Assembly: GCF_004011695.2 (NCBI RefSeq) | Contig: NC_082418.1 | Span: 1,467,557-1,531,556 of the forward strand | Direction: 5' to 3' | DNA from: Ascochyta rabiei | Taxonomy: Eukaryota > Ascomycota > Dothideomycetes > Pleosporales > Didymellaceae | Length of the DNA stretch: 64,000 nt | Shown here: one piece after another, positions 23,501 to 35,812 of the stretch | How positions within the stretch are numbered: the stretch's first letter is position 1 | Layout of the letters: each line of letters begins with the position of its first letter | Position numbers and translations under genes: made by a program | Notes under the pieces: generated by a model | Seen by the model: only the letters and a program-made list of their open reading frames with translations | Database searches by the model: none | What the model was told of the DNA's origin: nothing

Positions 23501-25781
23501 AAGATTGTCTAGGAAGTAGATAATTATCTTTCCTAGTTAATTATCTTTAAAATAGAAGTCCTAGAGGAAGCTAGATCGCCTGTTAACAGCAAGCAGTTAG
23601 CTCTTTTCCTTAGTAAAGCTTCCTTCTTTATATAAGTAGAAGTTAATTGCTATGCATTCTCCTAGTCCTTTATCGCTTGTTTGTAGTGTTTAACTAATTT
23701 GCCTCTTAGTCTTAGCTTGTCTGTAAGCATTACATTAGACTGTAGTAATACCCCTAACTCTTACCCCCTAAGATTGTTAGATAAGGTGTTTAATAGTAGC
23801 AGCTCTAGCGTGCCCTATTCGCATGTGCTATAGCAGAGCAGTAGTAGTCTTAGGTATTTAGCTTTGTGTTAATTATATTGCAAATACTGTCTGTAGCTGT
23901 TCCCTAAGTACCTATTGTCTATGTTATTTATCTAAGGATGTTATAGCTGTATTGTCTACTTGTCTAAGCTAAGTTAGATCTCTTTTTATGTCCTACTAGA
24001 TGCCCTGTTAACGTAGTTGTTAAAAAGAGACAAGGTTACAAAGTATGTCTAAACACTATGCTACGTTGTGTAGTTTAAGAGTAGTTAGTTAGTTTGTGTT
24101 TAATAGATAGAGATAGACAGTGCTATATCCCTATATCTATACCTAGGAGTTTCCTACCTATAGGTAGTTGTTTAATGTAGGTAGAGTAAGGTCTTATATC
24201 TAGTCCTTGTTGTTTATAATATAGATAGTTAATCCTAAGTTAAGGATAAAGGAGTTCCTAAGAGGGTACCTTAGTAGCTCTGTATTGTATAATTCTTTAA
24301 CTAGACTTATATTAATTGTTAATAGCTTCTGTCCCTATAGTTATCCTAGAGCTGCCTCTAGTGTTTAGGATGTCTTAATAGCTAGTGTCTTAGTGCAAGC
24401 TTGTTTTGTAGATCTAACCTAATCTTAAAGGTTAGTATTTTATTCTATCCTAAATTGTACTATCTTACCAATTCTATTATATAGGGTAAACTATTCTAGT
24501 GCTTTATCTTTATAGACGTAGTAGCAATCTTCTACTCTATAGCGTTGTCTATAAGTAGGGCATTTTGCTCCTCTAGCTACTGCTGTATCCCCTCTTAGGG
24601 GCTGCTTAGATGTAGTTATTTAACTAAAGTTCTATTTTTAACAAGGTCTTCCCTAACTCCCCTCTGTAGTAGGAGTAGATAATACGTCTTTAACAACATA
24701 AGAGGCGTCCCTGTTAGTGTCTAGAGTAGATTTACTACTAGCAGTAAGAGTTAAGTTGTTCCCTGCAGCAAAGGCGCCCCTTTACTGTCTCCTCTTAGGG
24801 TAGTACTTACTTATATACTCTTAGAAGCGTTTTATTATTTCTTTATAAGTTATGTTTTATTCTTGTCCACTATAGTCCTAGAATATTGTTACCTAGGTTA
24901 GCGCTATCTTTATTACTAAATCTAAGAAGTCTTAGACAGTGCCTTATATATTGTATATTTCAGTAATACCCTCTATTTTAGCGTTAGTTGCAGCATAATT
25001 ATACTTAAGGAGCTAGGTATCCTAGCTCCTAGGTTGTCTTATTAGTTTAAGGACTGCTAGGTATTAGTGGCGTGCGCGTAATTGTTCTTCTTTAGCATTA
25101 ATACTAACTGTGTGTTTAAGGCTAATAAGCTATGTTTAAATTAATTTACCTAGTTAGCAGCAGTTCTTTATAAGGTAAGGTAATACTAAGCTTTAGATAA
25201 ACATTACTACCTTGTCTAGGTTAGTTTGTTCCTTGCAGTAGTCTCTATCCGCTATCTTGTAGGATTTAAGGCAGCTCTTCTAATAGTTATTATCTTCCTT
25301 CTATGCCTTTAGGCTGTTAGCTGATAGTTTAGATAGGATTTTAGGAAGCTAAGGGTTTCCTTGTTTATTATTGCTAAGGGCTAGGCTCCTCTTATAGTTA
25401 GTAATGTCTAGGGCGTTAGGCACTTATAGCTTAGTCCTTAGAGGGGCAGTCTAATTTAGGTCTATCTTCTCCTATACGTCTAGAGAGGCGCAGTAGGTCT
25501 GTAGTTAATGTAACTAAGGTGTGTAGGTTATATAATCTATAAGAATTGTTATTAAATTACGCATAGTTAAAAGCGACATATTAAAAGGGTATTTTAGTAG
25601 TGTTAGTAAGACTCTTAATTGTTAGATAATATGCTTAATGTGTAAAGATAATAATAAAGGTAATTAATTAATAATTATCTGTCTTAATGGCTCATTTTAT
25701 GTGTGTGTGCCGCTAGCCCCTAAGTTAACCAAGGTTAACCCTAAACCCCTAACTTGGCTCGGCAAGGTCGGTTATCTGACA
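20589..25781 (-). mobile_element. Copia A, full-length 5193-bp insertion in gypsy B1
   Basis: The 162-bp LTRs are 20589-20750 and 25620-25781, TGTCAGATAA...TTATCTGACA, with the TSD GCAAT at 20584-20588 and 25782-25786. Coding runs right to left: gag about 25600-24700, integrase about 24500-23000, RT about 22600-21750 (YVDNIIIA near 21830-21800), RNase H to about 20850. The polypurine tract is beside the left LTR. Next to the right LTR is a primer-binding site resembling the anticodon arm of tRNA-Lys(CUU) (25604-25619). RIP stops throughout. Confidence 0.9.
25604..25619 (-). other. Copia A primer-binding site, half-tRNA-Lys type
   Basis: The plus strand reads AGTAAGACTCTTAATT immediately before the LTR end. 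GACTCTTAAT is the anticodon-arm core of tRNA-Lys(CUU), so the element RNA would pair with an internal tRNA segment, as copia elements primed by a 5' tRNA half do. The same 16 bases adjoin the right LTR of copia D at 42966-42981. Confidence 0.5.
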
Positions 25782-25799
25782 GCAATACAGCGGCAGCAG

Positions 25800-27500
25800 T
25801 TAACTTTATAGTTATTGTTATTATCTACCTTATCTACCTTAATAGTGCTGCTATGTGTTAGCTATAATATCTCCTTAAAGTTGTAGTAGGGTGTGTGCGG
25901 CTCTATAATAGATAGTAAGCAGTAATAGTAGGTAAATAAGCGCAGCTCTATAGGGGAGGGGGAGTAGTAACAGCGTAGGGGCACAGGTAACTCTATAAGG
26001 AAGGGAGCGCAGTAACAGCACAGGGGTGTAGGCAACTCTATAGGGGAAGGAGAGTAGTAATAGTAGGAAGGCAAGCAGAGCTAACAGACAGATAAGCAGC
26101 GCTTATTAGGGGAATTAGAGCAGTAGTAGTAGGATAAGCAGGACAGTAGAGCGTACTCTAGGCGGTAGTAGAGCGTAGTAAGCAGGTGCTTAACTTAGTT
26201 AATAGCATCCTTTAGATTAAGTTAGCTGCGTACCTAATATAGGCAGAAAAACTTATAGTAGTATAGGCCTAGACTACCTCTATCTAGTTTATACGCTTAG
26301 TCTAGGACTAGAAGGCTAACCCTATAGTAGCTATAAACTGTTAGAGGTATATATTAAGCTAGTTACTACTATAACACCTAGACAACAGTGTAGTAGGCAG
26401 GGTAACCTAGGTACTAGGCTTAGCAGGGGCATAGGCAGCGTAAGAGGTAGTTAGCCGCTTTGCCAGCATAGGGTTAGCTAGGGCTAAGTTAAGGGCAGCC
26501 TTATACACCTGCCTATGCTTATAGTAGGCGGCTAATAAGACTGTTATGTTAGAAAGGAAGACCTACAGGGGTGCTAAGGGGGTAACTTACAGTAGAAGAC
26601 AGGCCAACGCCCTTAGTTAGCCTTGTTAGCGCCTATACCTTAGGTGCTAGGTGTCTTAATATAGGCGTTACTAGTACGCACTAATACCTTAACTGTAGTT
26701 AGTTAGGAATATAGGGCTAGGACAGAGATATATACTTAGATGTACTACTTAAAGTTACGCTAGGCGTAGTAGAGCTTAGCGTTTATAGTAAAGAGGTTGT
26801 TATTATATATATAAGTGCGCTTATACTTAGCGCAGGTATAGCACGTCTTACTAGCGCTAGAAATGTAGTTAGCTGTAGAAGGTTAGTAGGTAGGTAGGCT
26901 TATAACAGAAGTAGGACACGTATAAGGCTAACTAGTAAGGATAGTAAGAAGGTAGTATAGGCAGCATAGAACAGCGCTAGTAGAGATAGGGACTAGGTCC
27001 TTATTATCTAAATTGCCCTTAACCTTATAGTTGCCTATATAACAGCAGTAAGCTTTCTATATACACTGTTAGGCCCTATAACTAAACTAGAAACTATAGA
27101 AATAAAAATACTAGAGGTACATTATAGGCGGAGGGGAGGGACTGTAGCAGACTATAACTGCCCCCTCTAGGGGGACTACCAGCTCCTTAGCTAGTGGCCT
27201 AGTAGCTGTAACTAGAAGTAATAACAGATATAGCAGGTTAAGCATAGGCGTAATATAAAAAAATAGGGTAGGTGTAAGACAGGTAGTTTAGTAGGAGTGT
27301 AGAGTGGTATAGTGGCTAACTTAGGCAGGTACGCTAGATAAAACAAAAACAACCTAGGTGCGCGTAGGGACTACCCTAGGTAAACTACAGACTAGACTAG
27401 CAGCTAACTTACTAAGAGGTGGGCCCTTACGTAACTATAACTAGCTCTAGGGTTTACCTGCTACTAGTGTCCCTCTAATCCACGTAAAATGTAGAAAGGA
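25800..27500 (-). pseudogene. Antisense ORF region of gypsy B1 with CxxC and 17-residue repeats
   Basis: It lies between the gypsy B1 chromodomain (interrupted by copia A) and its 3' LTR, in the opposite direction to pol. Near 26870-26830 the minus strand gives TCYTCAKYKR, a CxxC start like a zinc cluster. The matching region of B2 reads YTCAKRKHV. Near its end (26074-25862) an open stretch consists of repeats of about 17 residues around YYSPSPIELPTPL. Stops interrupt the rest. Function unknown. Confidence 0.5.
25890..26110 (-). repeat. Minisatellite of about 51 bp within the gypsy B antisense ORF
   Basis: About four imperfect units encode variants of CYYSPSPIELPTPLR on the minus strand. The related array in gypsy B2 (about 30110-30310) has diverged in unit sequence and number. 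Confidence 0.6.
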
Positions 27501-27705
27501 CCTTGCAAAATATATTTAGCTAGGGAGAGATAGGGAAAGGAGGTATGTTATAGGCTTAGACCTTGTCTAAGCCTTAAGCGAGATAGGGCAGTCACGTGCC
27601 CTACAGACATATTAGAAGGACACGCAACGTGTCACCTCCTTAAGAGATACAATACCATATTGACCCTTATTACATCCTACCTTAAGGCTAGTCCATAACA
27701 CTACG

Positions 27706-28293
27706 CAACATTGTCTAAGCGTAGCATTAGTTTGCCTTAAGATCCCTCTGCTGATACCTTAACAGCACTGTATCCTTTTATCTAGACTTTAGAGTTCCTA
27801 GTCTAGATATAGTCTTCTATTCCTAGTTAGTATACATCCTTAAATCTTAAGAGATTATTGTAGATGTGCGTAGTTGTGCTAGAGTCTAGGATAAACGCAT
27901 CCTTTAATAGACATCCTTATTAGCTTACGCTATATACTGCTTTTATTATACCTTCTATAAGTTTTACTACTTTATATCTAGCTAGTTAGTCTATAACTAT
28001 ATTAGGAGTTTACAGTGTCTTAATATAGAGGGTAATTAATTATAACACTGTTATTGTTTAAGGTTCCTTAGTTCTAGAGACATTTTCTATATTCTTCTCT
28101 ATAAGCTAGTATTATGTTCAAGCTTATAGTATACTAGTTTTATAATACTTCTATTTAGCTTAAACTACTAAGGTGCCTTAGCTGTGTCTATATAGTAGTA
28201 GTTAGATATACTATAACACTATTTACAGGCAGAATATATGTCTTTAGCTCTTACTGTATTCCTCTCTAGGAACTGCTTAGTTCTTATAAAGAG
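27706..28293 (-). pseudogene. Copia D gag/integrase remnant
   Basis: Copia D sequence resumes after the TSD CTACG of gypsy B1. The minus strand reads as copia-type gag and early pol with many stops. It ends at 28293 where a gypsy C LTR fragment begins. Confidence 0.5.
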
Positions 28294-28367
28294 TGTAAAG
28301 AGTGTACAAGGCGATTACAAGGGAGGATAGGGTTAAAGAGAATAGTAGGTGTATTAAGGTACGTAGT
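28294..28367 (+). repeat. Gypsy C LTR, first 74 bp only
   Basis: It starts TGTAAAGAGTGTACAAGG and matches the beginning of the LTRs at 34505 and 41857. It is cut off by the copia A-type LTR that follows, so it marks an older broken junction. Confidence 0.7.
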
Positions 28368-28505
28368 TGTTAGATAACTAACCTTGCCGAACCATGTTGG
28401 GGGGTTAGGGTTAACCTCGGTTAACTTAGGGGCTAGCGGCACACACACATAAAATCAGCCATTAAGACTAATAATTATTAATTAATTACCTTTATTATTA
28501 TCTTT
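28368..28505 (+). repeat. Copia A-type LTR, truncated
   Basis: It starts TGTTAGATAACTAACC and follows the 8010-8172 LTR but lacks the last 25 bp or so, where the LTR of gypsy B2 begins. Confidence 0.75.
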
Positions 28506-28969
28506 TATTATAGACTAGCCTTAGAGTAGGATGTAATAAGGGTTAATATAGTATTGTATCTCTTAAGGAGGTAACACGTTGCGTGTCCTTCTAATATGTC
28601 TGTAGGGCACGTAACTACCCTGTCTTACTTAAGGCTTAGACAAGGTCTAAGCCTATAACATACCTCCTTTCCCTATCTCTCTCTAGCTAAATATATTTTA
28701 TAGGGTCTTTTCTACGTTTTGTATAGATTAGAGGGACGCTAGTAGTAGGTAAACCCTAGAGCTAGTTGTAGTTGCGTAAGGGCCTGCCTCTTAGTAGATT
28801 AGCTACTAGTCTAGTCTGTAGTTTACCTGGGGTGGTCCCTACACGCACCTAGGTTGTTTTTGTTTTATCTAGCGCACCTGCCTAAGTTAGATACTGTACT
28901 ACTCTACGCTTCTACCTAACCTACCTATAACGCACCTACCTAACATTTTATACACGCCTTTACCCTACC

Positions 28970-30330
28970 TACTATATCTGTTATTACCTCTAGTTATAGC
29001 TATTAGGCTACTAGTTAAGAAGCTAGTAGTCCCTCTAGAGGGGGCAGTTATAGTCTGCTATAGTCCCTCCCCTCTGCCTATAACATACCTGTAGTATTTC
29101 TTATCTATAGTTTCTAATCTAGTTATAGGGCCTAACTATGTATATAGAAAGCTTACTGCTGTTATATAGGTAACTATAAAGTTAAAAGTAACTTAGATAA
29201 TAAGGACTTAGTCTCTATCTCTACTAGAGCCGTCCTATACTGCCCCTACTGCCTCTTTACTATTTTTACTAGTTAGTCTTATAAGTGCCTGCGTCTGTTA
29301 TAGGTCTACTTACTCGCTAATTTCTTCTATAGCTAACTGCGTTCTAGGTGCTAGTAAGACCTATTATACCTGCGCTAAGCGTAAGCACGTTTAAATTTAT
29401 AATAATAACCTCTTTACTACAAACGCTAAGCTCTACTATACCTAGTGTAATTTTAAGCAGTATATTAACATACGTGTTCCTGTTCTAGCCCCTTATTTCT
29501 AACTAACAGTAGCTAAGGTATTAGCACGTGCTAGTAACGCCTATATTAAGATACCTAGCACCTAGGGTATAGGTAATAACAAAGCTAACTAGGGGCGTTA
29601 GCCTGTTTTCTACTTTAAGTTACCCTCTTATTGCTACTGTAGGTTATCCTTTCTAATATAATATTTTTATTAGGTACCTACTATAAGCACTAGTAGGTGT
29701 ATAAGGCTGCGCTTAACCTAGCCCTAGCTAACCCTACGCTAGCAAAGCGGTTAACCTCTACTTACGCTGCCTGTTCCCCTGCTAAGCCTAGTACCTAGGT
29801 TACTCTACCTACCACGCTGTTGTCTAGGCGTTATAGCAGTAACTAACTAGATATCTACCTCTAATAGTTTATAGCTACTATAGGGTTAGCCTTCTAGTCC
29901 TAGACTAAGCGCATAAACTATATAGAGGCAGTCTAGGCCTATACTACTATAAGAATTTCTGTCTATATTAGGTGTGCAGCTAACTAGATCTAAAGGACGC
30001 TATTAACTAAGTTAAGCACCTGCTTACTACGCTCTGCTGCTGCCTAAAGTACGCCCTAGTATCCTGCTTATCCTGCTGCTGCTGCTCTAACTCCCCTAAC
30101 AAGCGCTGCTTATCTGTCTGCTAGCTCTGCTTGCTACCCTACTGTTACTGCTCTCCCTTCCCTGCAGAGTTGCCTACGCCCCTACGCTAGCGCTGCTCTC
30201 TCTTCCTTATAAGGTCCCCTACGCCCCTTGCTATCACTACTTCCTCTTCCTTATAGAGCTGCGCGCGCCTACCTGCTATTACTACTTACCTTCCCCTATA
30301 GAGCTGCGCACGCCTAACTACAACTTTAAG
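28970..30330 (+). pseudogene. Antisense ORF region of gypsy B2
   Basis: It is homologous to 25800-27500 of B1. The plus strand near 29360-29400 gives CAKRKHV followed by YNNNLFTTNAKLYYT. The downstream repeat part is C-rich with CTGCTGCTG runs. Broken by stops. It is independent support that gypsy B carried a gene antisense to pol. Confidence 0.45.
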
Positions 30331-30599
30331 AAAATATTATAGTTAACGCGTAGTAGTACTATTAAAGTAGATATAGAGGGTAGTAATAATAACTATAAGG
30401 TTAACTACTGCTGCTATAATATATATAACTAGGCCCTAGATATAGCTACTACTACCTGTTATTCCCTATCTATAAATAATAACATCTTTTTTAAGTCTTA
30501 AGGCTTACTGCTAGTTACTAGGTAGTGTATAAGTAAGGCGGCAGTATACTGTTGCTGTAAGGTCCCTAAGCTCTTCTGCGCTAGGCCTTATGCCCTACA

Positions 30600-33500
30600 C
30601 AGTATCTCCTAATAGGACCCTATAAGGGTTATTATAAATAATAAAAGTTTCTTTTTCTCTATATCTACTTCTTATGTGCTGTGTGTATTACTGTAAAGGC
30701 CTTCTAGGCCTTTATATCCTATAATGCTTCTAGTAGTTTCTATGTTAGCTTTATATATCTCTTCTATTTAACTAGAACCTATAACTTGTTCTGCCTACAA
30801 GCCCTCTTTTCTTGAAGGATAGACTCTACCTCCTATTTAGCTAGGGTTAGGTTGTCCTCCTCTAGGACAACTAGCAGGCCTAGTCTACTTTCCTGTAGGC
30901 GCTGTGTTAGTAATAGGTTAGAAGCTGTATATTCTAGTAGGTCTATATACACTGTCTTATAGAGGTTACCTAGCAAATCTAGAGTAACTATTAGAGAGGT
31001 AGGAACTATAACTACTATATACTAGGCTTGTAACTAGTCTAGCTTCTAGCTTAGCCTGTTAGTTTTTATATTATAGAGGGAAAACTACACCTTATCTTCT
31101 ATATAGTACTGCTCTACAGGCCTACAGCTATAGTCTATTGCGTTCTAGGTGTGTTGTTACACCTATGCTATAGCTACCTAGGTAAGCTCTGTGCCTTACT
31201 AGAGGTAGTCTAGGAAATAGACTACCTGTCCCTGTAGTGTGTTCTAGCTAACAGTTAGTAGTCCTGTTATCTGCAGGAGGTCTATATTATACCTGTAGAG
31301 GAGTAGGTTAGAACTAACCCTAGTAACTAAAGAGTTGTAATTATTAAGTGCTAGTTAGCAGGCTAGAAGATAGTTAGGCTAGTTATTCTGTTTAAAGTTA
31401 ACTATAACCTATAGGACTGCCTACACCTCTTAGTTAGCACACTCTGTCCCTCTGTCTATCTAGAGGTAGTATGCTGTAGAGAGTAGCTAGTCTACCCCTA
31501 CAAGGCTACACAGCGTTGTCTGAAAATGTCCTAGCTAGTCTAAGCCGCAGTCTAAGATTATAGAGCTAGGAAAGCTTTAGAACTACTACTATATGTTATA
31601 GAAGACCTTAGCGCAATATTCTACAGTTATAGAAGTTATTGCCTTAACCTACATATACTTAGAGAGGTAATTTATAATAACTAAGAGATAGCGCAGTGCG
31701 TTCTTATTAGCCTAAGAAAGGTTAACTATAAAGTCTATAGAAATCTAGGACTAAAAACAGTTAGCAATAGGTAATAGCTAGAGTAAGCCCTGCTGTTAGC
31801 GCTGTAATATATGCGCGCTAAAATAGTAGTAGTTATAGACATAATACTAAACGTCCTATAACATCCCCTTCTAGTAGAAATTGCGTCTAATCATGTAGAA
31901 CATAGCGTTAGCCTCTAGATAGCCTATTAGGTTAGATTTGTGTGCCCTTTAGATTATTGTGGCTATAAGTAGCTTCTAACACAGAACCTATGTAACCCTG
32001 CGCTACAGCAGCGTGCTATAAGCACTAAGCATGTAATCTACAATTTACTAAGTAGTCTTAGCCTTAGGAGGGAACTAGCAGGCCCTCTTATAGATAGCGG
32101 ACAGGCGCGCTACATGCCCTGCGTCCTGCTAAACACCTTTATTCTACAGTAATTATATATATATATTAATAAAAAGTAGAGGTATACTAAGGTCTAGTTT
32201 ACTAATTACTAATACTAAAACTAGGGTTATTATCCTATAGACCCCCCCTAACTTCCTATTATAGTCCTGTTCCTAGCAGCTTAGCGCATCTAGTTAGGCT
32301 GCTAGGCGCCCTAGGCAGAAGTAAAGGTAGAAATGGAACTTTAATAGCTCTTCTGCCTATTAGTGCTGCCCCTTACTTAACCTACGTGCTGTTGTAAAGT
32401 ACTAGAGGTTCTTATAGTTAGTAAGGATAGTAAACAGCCTAGTAATAGACCTTAATTTAGCTGCCTAGACCCCTAGGCACTTTATAACAGTAGTTAACTC
32501 CTTATTATAGATAGTATAGTTCTGTTGTTCTATTATAAGTATAGTAGAGTAATATACTACTAGGCAAAGCACCTTCCTATACTATTAAGAAAGGCAGCTA
32601 CCTAGCGCCTTACTAGAGCAGTCTGCCTCTAATAGTGTTTCTTACTTAGGGTCCTACTAGGCTAGGACTAGTTCTGTTATAAATGCGTTCTTTAGCTAGT
32701 AGAACGCTACGTCCTCTTCCTGCCCCTACCTAAATAGGATATCCTTCCCTGTAAGTTAATTAAGTAGGGCAGCAATATTAAAGAAGGCTAGGATAAAGTC
32801 CTAGTAGAAGTTAGCAAACCCTAGGAAACTGCAGACACTGCGCAAAGACTGTAGGGCTTCCTAATTACAGATAGCCTTAACCTTCTTAGGATTAGAATAA
32901 ATGTCCTTTCTAGCTTCTATAATATATCCTAGGTAGTATACTTCCTTTATTACAAATACGCACTTCTTAGGATCTAGATATAGCCCTACATCGCGTAGGA
33001 GCGTAAGAGCTCTACTAACCTTCCCTAAGTAGTCTGTCCTAGACCTGCTACTGTAGATAAGGACATTATCTAGGTACGCAGTAGCATAGTTACGTAATGT
33101 CTCCTAAAGCGCGCTGTTAATATAACGCTAGAAGGACGCTAGTGCTCTACCTAGGCTAAACAGGCAGACTAGCTACTTAAAGAGCCTAAAATAGGTGTAG
33201 AATGTAGTAAGGTGCTTATCTCCTTCTATAACACAAATCCTGTAAAATACTAAACAGATAATAACCTTAGAGAACTAACAGGCACCCCCTAGTGTACGCA
33301 ACGTCTCCTTAATAAGGGGAAGTAGGTACTAGTTAGTAATTATAATACTATTAAGTGCGTAATAGTCCACGCACATACACCACCTACTAGAGGACTTTTT
33401 AACCAGCAGGACTAGGGCCCCTACTAGGGAAGAGGAGGCACAGATCTACCCCTTATCTATTAGTGCTAACACCTGTTTTTATAGCTTAAGTAGCTAGTCC

Positions 33501-34504
33501 CTTAGCATGTTGTACAGAGGGCCCTAGGGTAGAGGCTCCTCCTTCCTAGACTAGTTGTGTTACAACTGTATATAGTAATCTATCTAGCCCCTATATAGGG
33601 GAAGGCTAGAGGCCTTGCTCTTATTAAATAGGTCCTAAAACTAGACTAACTTAGGGGGAAGAGGGTCTACCTCCTCTGCTGTCCCTTGCGCTCCTAGGGA
33701 TTAAACTAAGAGGATTTTAGTGATATTGTAGAGGCTTATAGAGACAAACTAGTCCTTAGGCAGGCGCTCCTAGAGCCTATTAGCTAGGGTCTTATTAAAC
33801 TTAGTTACTAACAGGAGAGCTATATAAACGTTTACTATACACTATAAGAACTTATAGACTATAAGATTCCCTATATAACATATTTTTAGTATACCCTTTT
33901 CTATATCTAACACCACGCCCTCTTGCTAGAGCTAGGGCTTCTCTAAAATAACATCTTAGCTTAGAGCTAGCACTACGTAGCCTACAGCCTATAAGCGCTA
34001 CCTGTCTAAGTTATACCTAAATAGGACTAAACAGGAGATTATAGACTTTCTACTAGTGCCTACTACTTACGCTAAGCGTTATAGCAGTACCTTAATAAAG
34101 TCTCCTTCTAAGTGCGTAGTAAAGTTATTGCTTACTACGCTAAAGCATTTACACCCTAAGTCTACTAGCGCGTTAGCCTAAATTGCCCTATTAATAAATA
34201 ATAGAATGTAGAATAGGGGCTTGTCTATAGAGTCTGTAATAGCTCCCCTAGCAGCCTATAATGCCCCTGCACTAGTAGTCTCCCCTGCTAATATACTCCT
34301 ACAGTGCTTCTAACTTAGACTTATATTAGAAGCAGCTAGTTTCTCTATACAAACTAGCCTCTTCCTTACCTAAGATTGTTGCTGCCTCCACTGTAGTCAC
34401 TACTACGTTAGCGCAATCCTAGCAAATATGTCCCTCTTTGCTGCAACAGGTACACAGGTTAGCCTCCTAGCGTTACTAGATACCTTATTAGGAACCTACG
34501 TAGC
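30600..34504 (-). pseudogene. Gypsy B2 pol remnant
   Basis: It aligns base for base, apart from RIP changes, with B1 16335-20340 reversed: chromodomain near 30780-30690, integrase to about 32000, RNase H about 32300-32700, RT about 33000-33500 with the YLDN-type box near 33080. No open frame of note remains. Confidence 0.8.
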
Positions 34505-34706
34505 TGTAAAGAGTGTACAAAGCGATTACGAGGAAGGATAGGGTTAAAGAGGATAGCAGGTGTATTAAGGTACGTAGTATGTAGTAACAAGACTAATTAC
34601 TAGAGTATTAGTAATAACCTCTAACACCTTTATATAGTCTGGGCTGACTAGCCCTATAGTAGCTTGCCAAGACTAGTAGAGGTACCTCTAGGCCCAGCGC
34701 CTAACA
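34505..34706 (-). repeat. Gypsy C 3' LTR
   Basis: This 202-bp repeat begins exactly at the truncated end of gypsy B2. Confidence 0.85.
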
Positions 34707-35711
34707 ATGCCTCCCTTCTCTAGATTGTTTAGCTTAAATAATGGTATAATTAGTAATACTGTATTATTTTAGCCTAGTTTTAGACGTGTTTACTCTGTCT
34801 GTCCTGTTATAGCTAATTCTAACTAGTTTTAGGCGTTTTAGACGCCCTGTAAGGCTAGATAGGGCTTAATACTAATTCTGCCTTTACCTAGTAAAAGTTA
34901 AATAGAAATCCTCTCTTACCTCTTACTTTACCTCTAGGGTCTAGGCAGCCGTCTGCGCAGGCTAAAGCTCTAAGTAGGTAGCTAGCAGCATAAAAGCTAT
35001 CTATACCTCTAGTTTTATTAGTTACTACTATATCCTACTTTATTTTAGTAAGTACTAACCTATTCTGTCTAGCACTTTTGTAAGGATAGCTAAGGGATTT
35101 TCTAGGTCTTTCTAGCTCGTTCTAATACGTTTTAGCAGATAGCACCACATAACACGCCCTAGTAACCTTTTTAGACTATTTCTAACCGCTACTGCCTACT
35201 ACTAACTATTACTAACTGTTACTAACTACTATTTGCTATAGCTGTTATGTTAATACCTGCTTACTACAAGATTAATATTGCTAAGAATAGTAGGACTGCT
35301 AAGTGGTGCTGTATGCTCTGTCTCTACTATATTGCTAATAGTAATATCTATAGGGACTATTGTTTCTCTGCTAACCTAGCTTTGTAGGGTAGCCTGTGCT
35401 ATAGGGAAGCACAGGCCTACTACTACAGAGAGTGTTATAATAGCAATAAGAATTACCTATTAGTATGTGTTTTGTCTCCTTTTAGCTTATTTTAGCATCT
35501 TTTAACACGTTTAGGGCCCTAATAAGTATGCTAACAGCTATTTAAGGCTTTCTAGCAACATAGCGCGCCTTTACTCTAGTTGCTACCTAGTTACTACTGC
35601 TTGTGCTGCTATTGTTAATGCTGCTGTGCCGGTGCACACGGTGACTTCCTTAGTAAGAACTAGGATGCTTAGCTAGTGTACGTAATCTGGCCGGCAGAGG
35701 GGTATAAGAGA

Positions 35712-35732
35712 CCTTAACAGGAACTGTTAAGG
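35712..35732. promoter_or_regulatory. Perfect palindrome upstream of the gypsy C antisense gene
   Basis: CCTTAACAG, GAA, CTGTTAAGG: 9-bp arms around a 3-bp centre, just after GGGGTATAAGAG, a TATA-like box (about 35699-35708), and about 80 bp before the ATG at 35813. It could be an operator or a short hairpin in the 5' leader. The surrounding bases (about 35600-35760) are less TpA-rich than the neighbourhood. Confidence 0.4.
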
Positions 35733-35812
35733 CAGGACACCTACGACAACAACTGGTAACGCTTACTTATGGAATTCAACTACCGTATCACTCGTCTCTT
35801 TAACCCTTAACA

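Larger units (their letters stand above)
15117..27700 (+). mobile_element. Ty3/gypsy chromovirus B1, containing a solo LTR and copia A
   Basis: The LTRs are 155 bp (15117-15271 and 27546-27700, TGTTAT...ATAACA) with the TSD CTACG at 15112-15116 and 27701-27705. Without the 5.2-kb copia A insertion the element is about 7.4 kb. Order on the plus strand: gag with a zinc knuckle, RT, RNase H, integrase and chromodomain, then a long region coding on the opposite strand, then the 3' LTR. Extensively RIP-altered. Confidence 0.9.
28506..34504 (-). mobile_element. Gypsy B2, truncated second copy in opposite orientation to B1
   Basis: Its 3' LTR is 28506-28660 (155 bp, first bases TA for TG), followed by a polypurine tract. 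The antisense ORF region is about 28970-30330; the pol relic about 30600-34300 includes the chromodomain, integrase, RNase H and RT. It stops near the gag zinc knuckle, at a point matching about 16335 of B1, where the gypsy C LTR begins at 34505. Gag N-terminus and 5' LTR are missing. B2 shows the empty site for the solo LTR and for copia A of B1. Confidence 0.85.
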
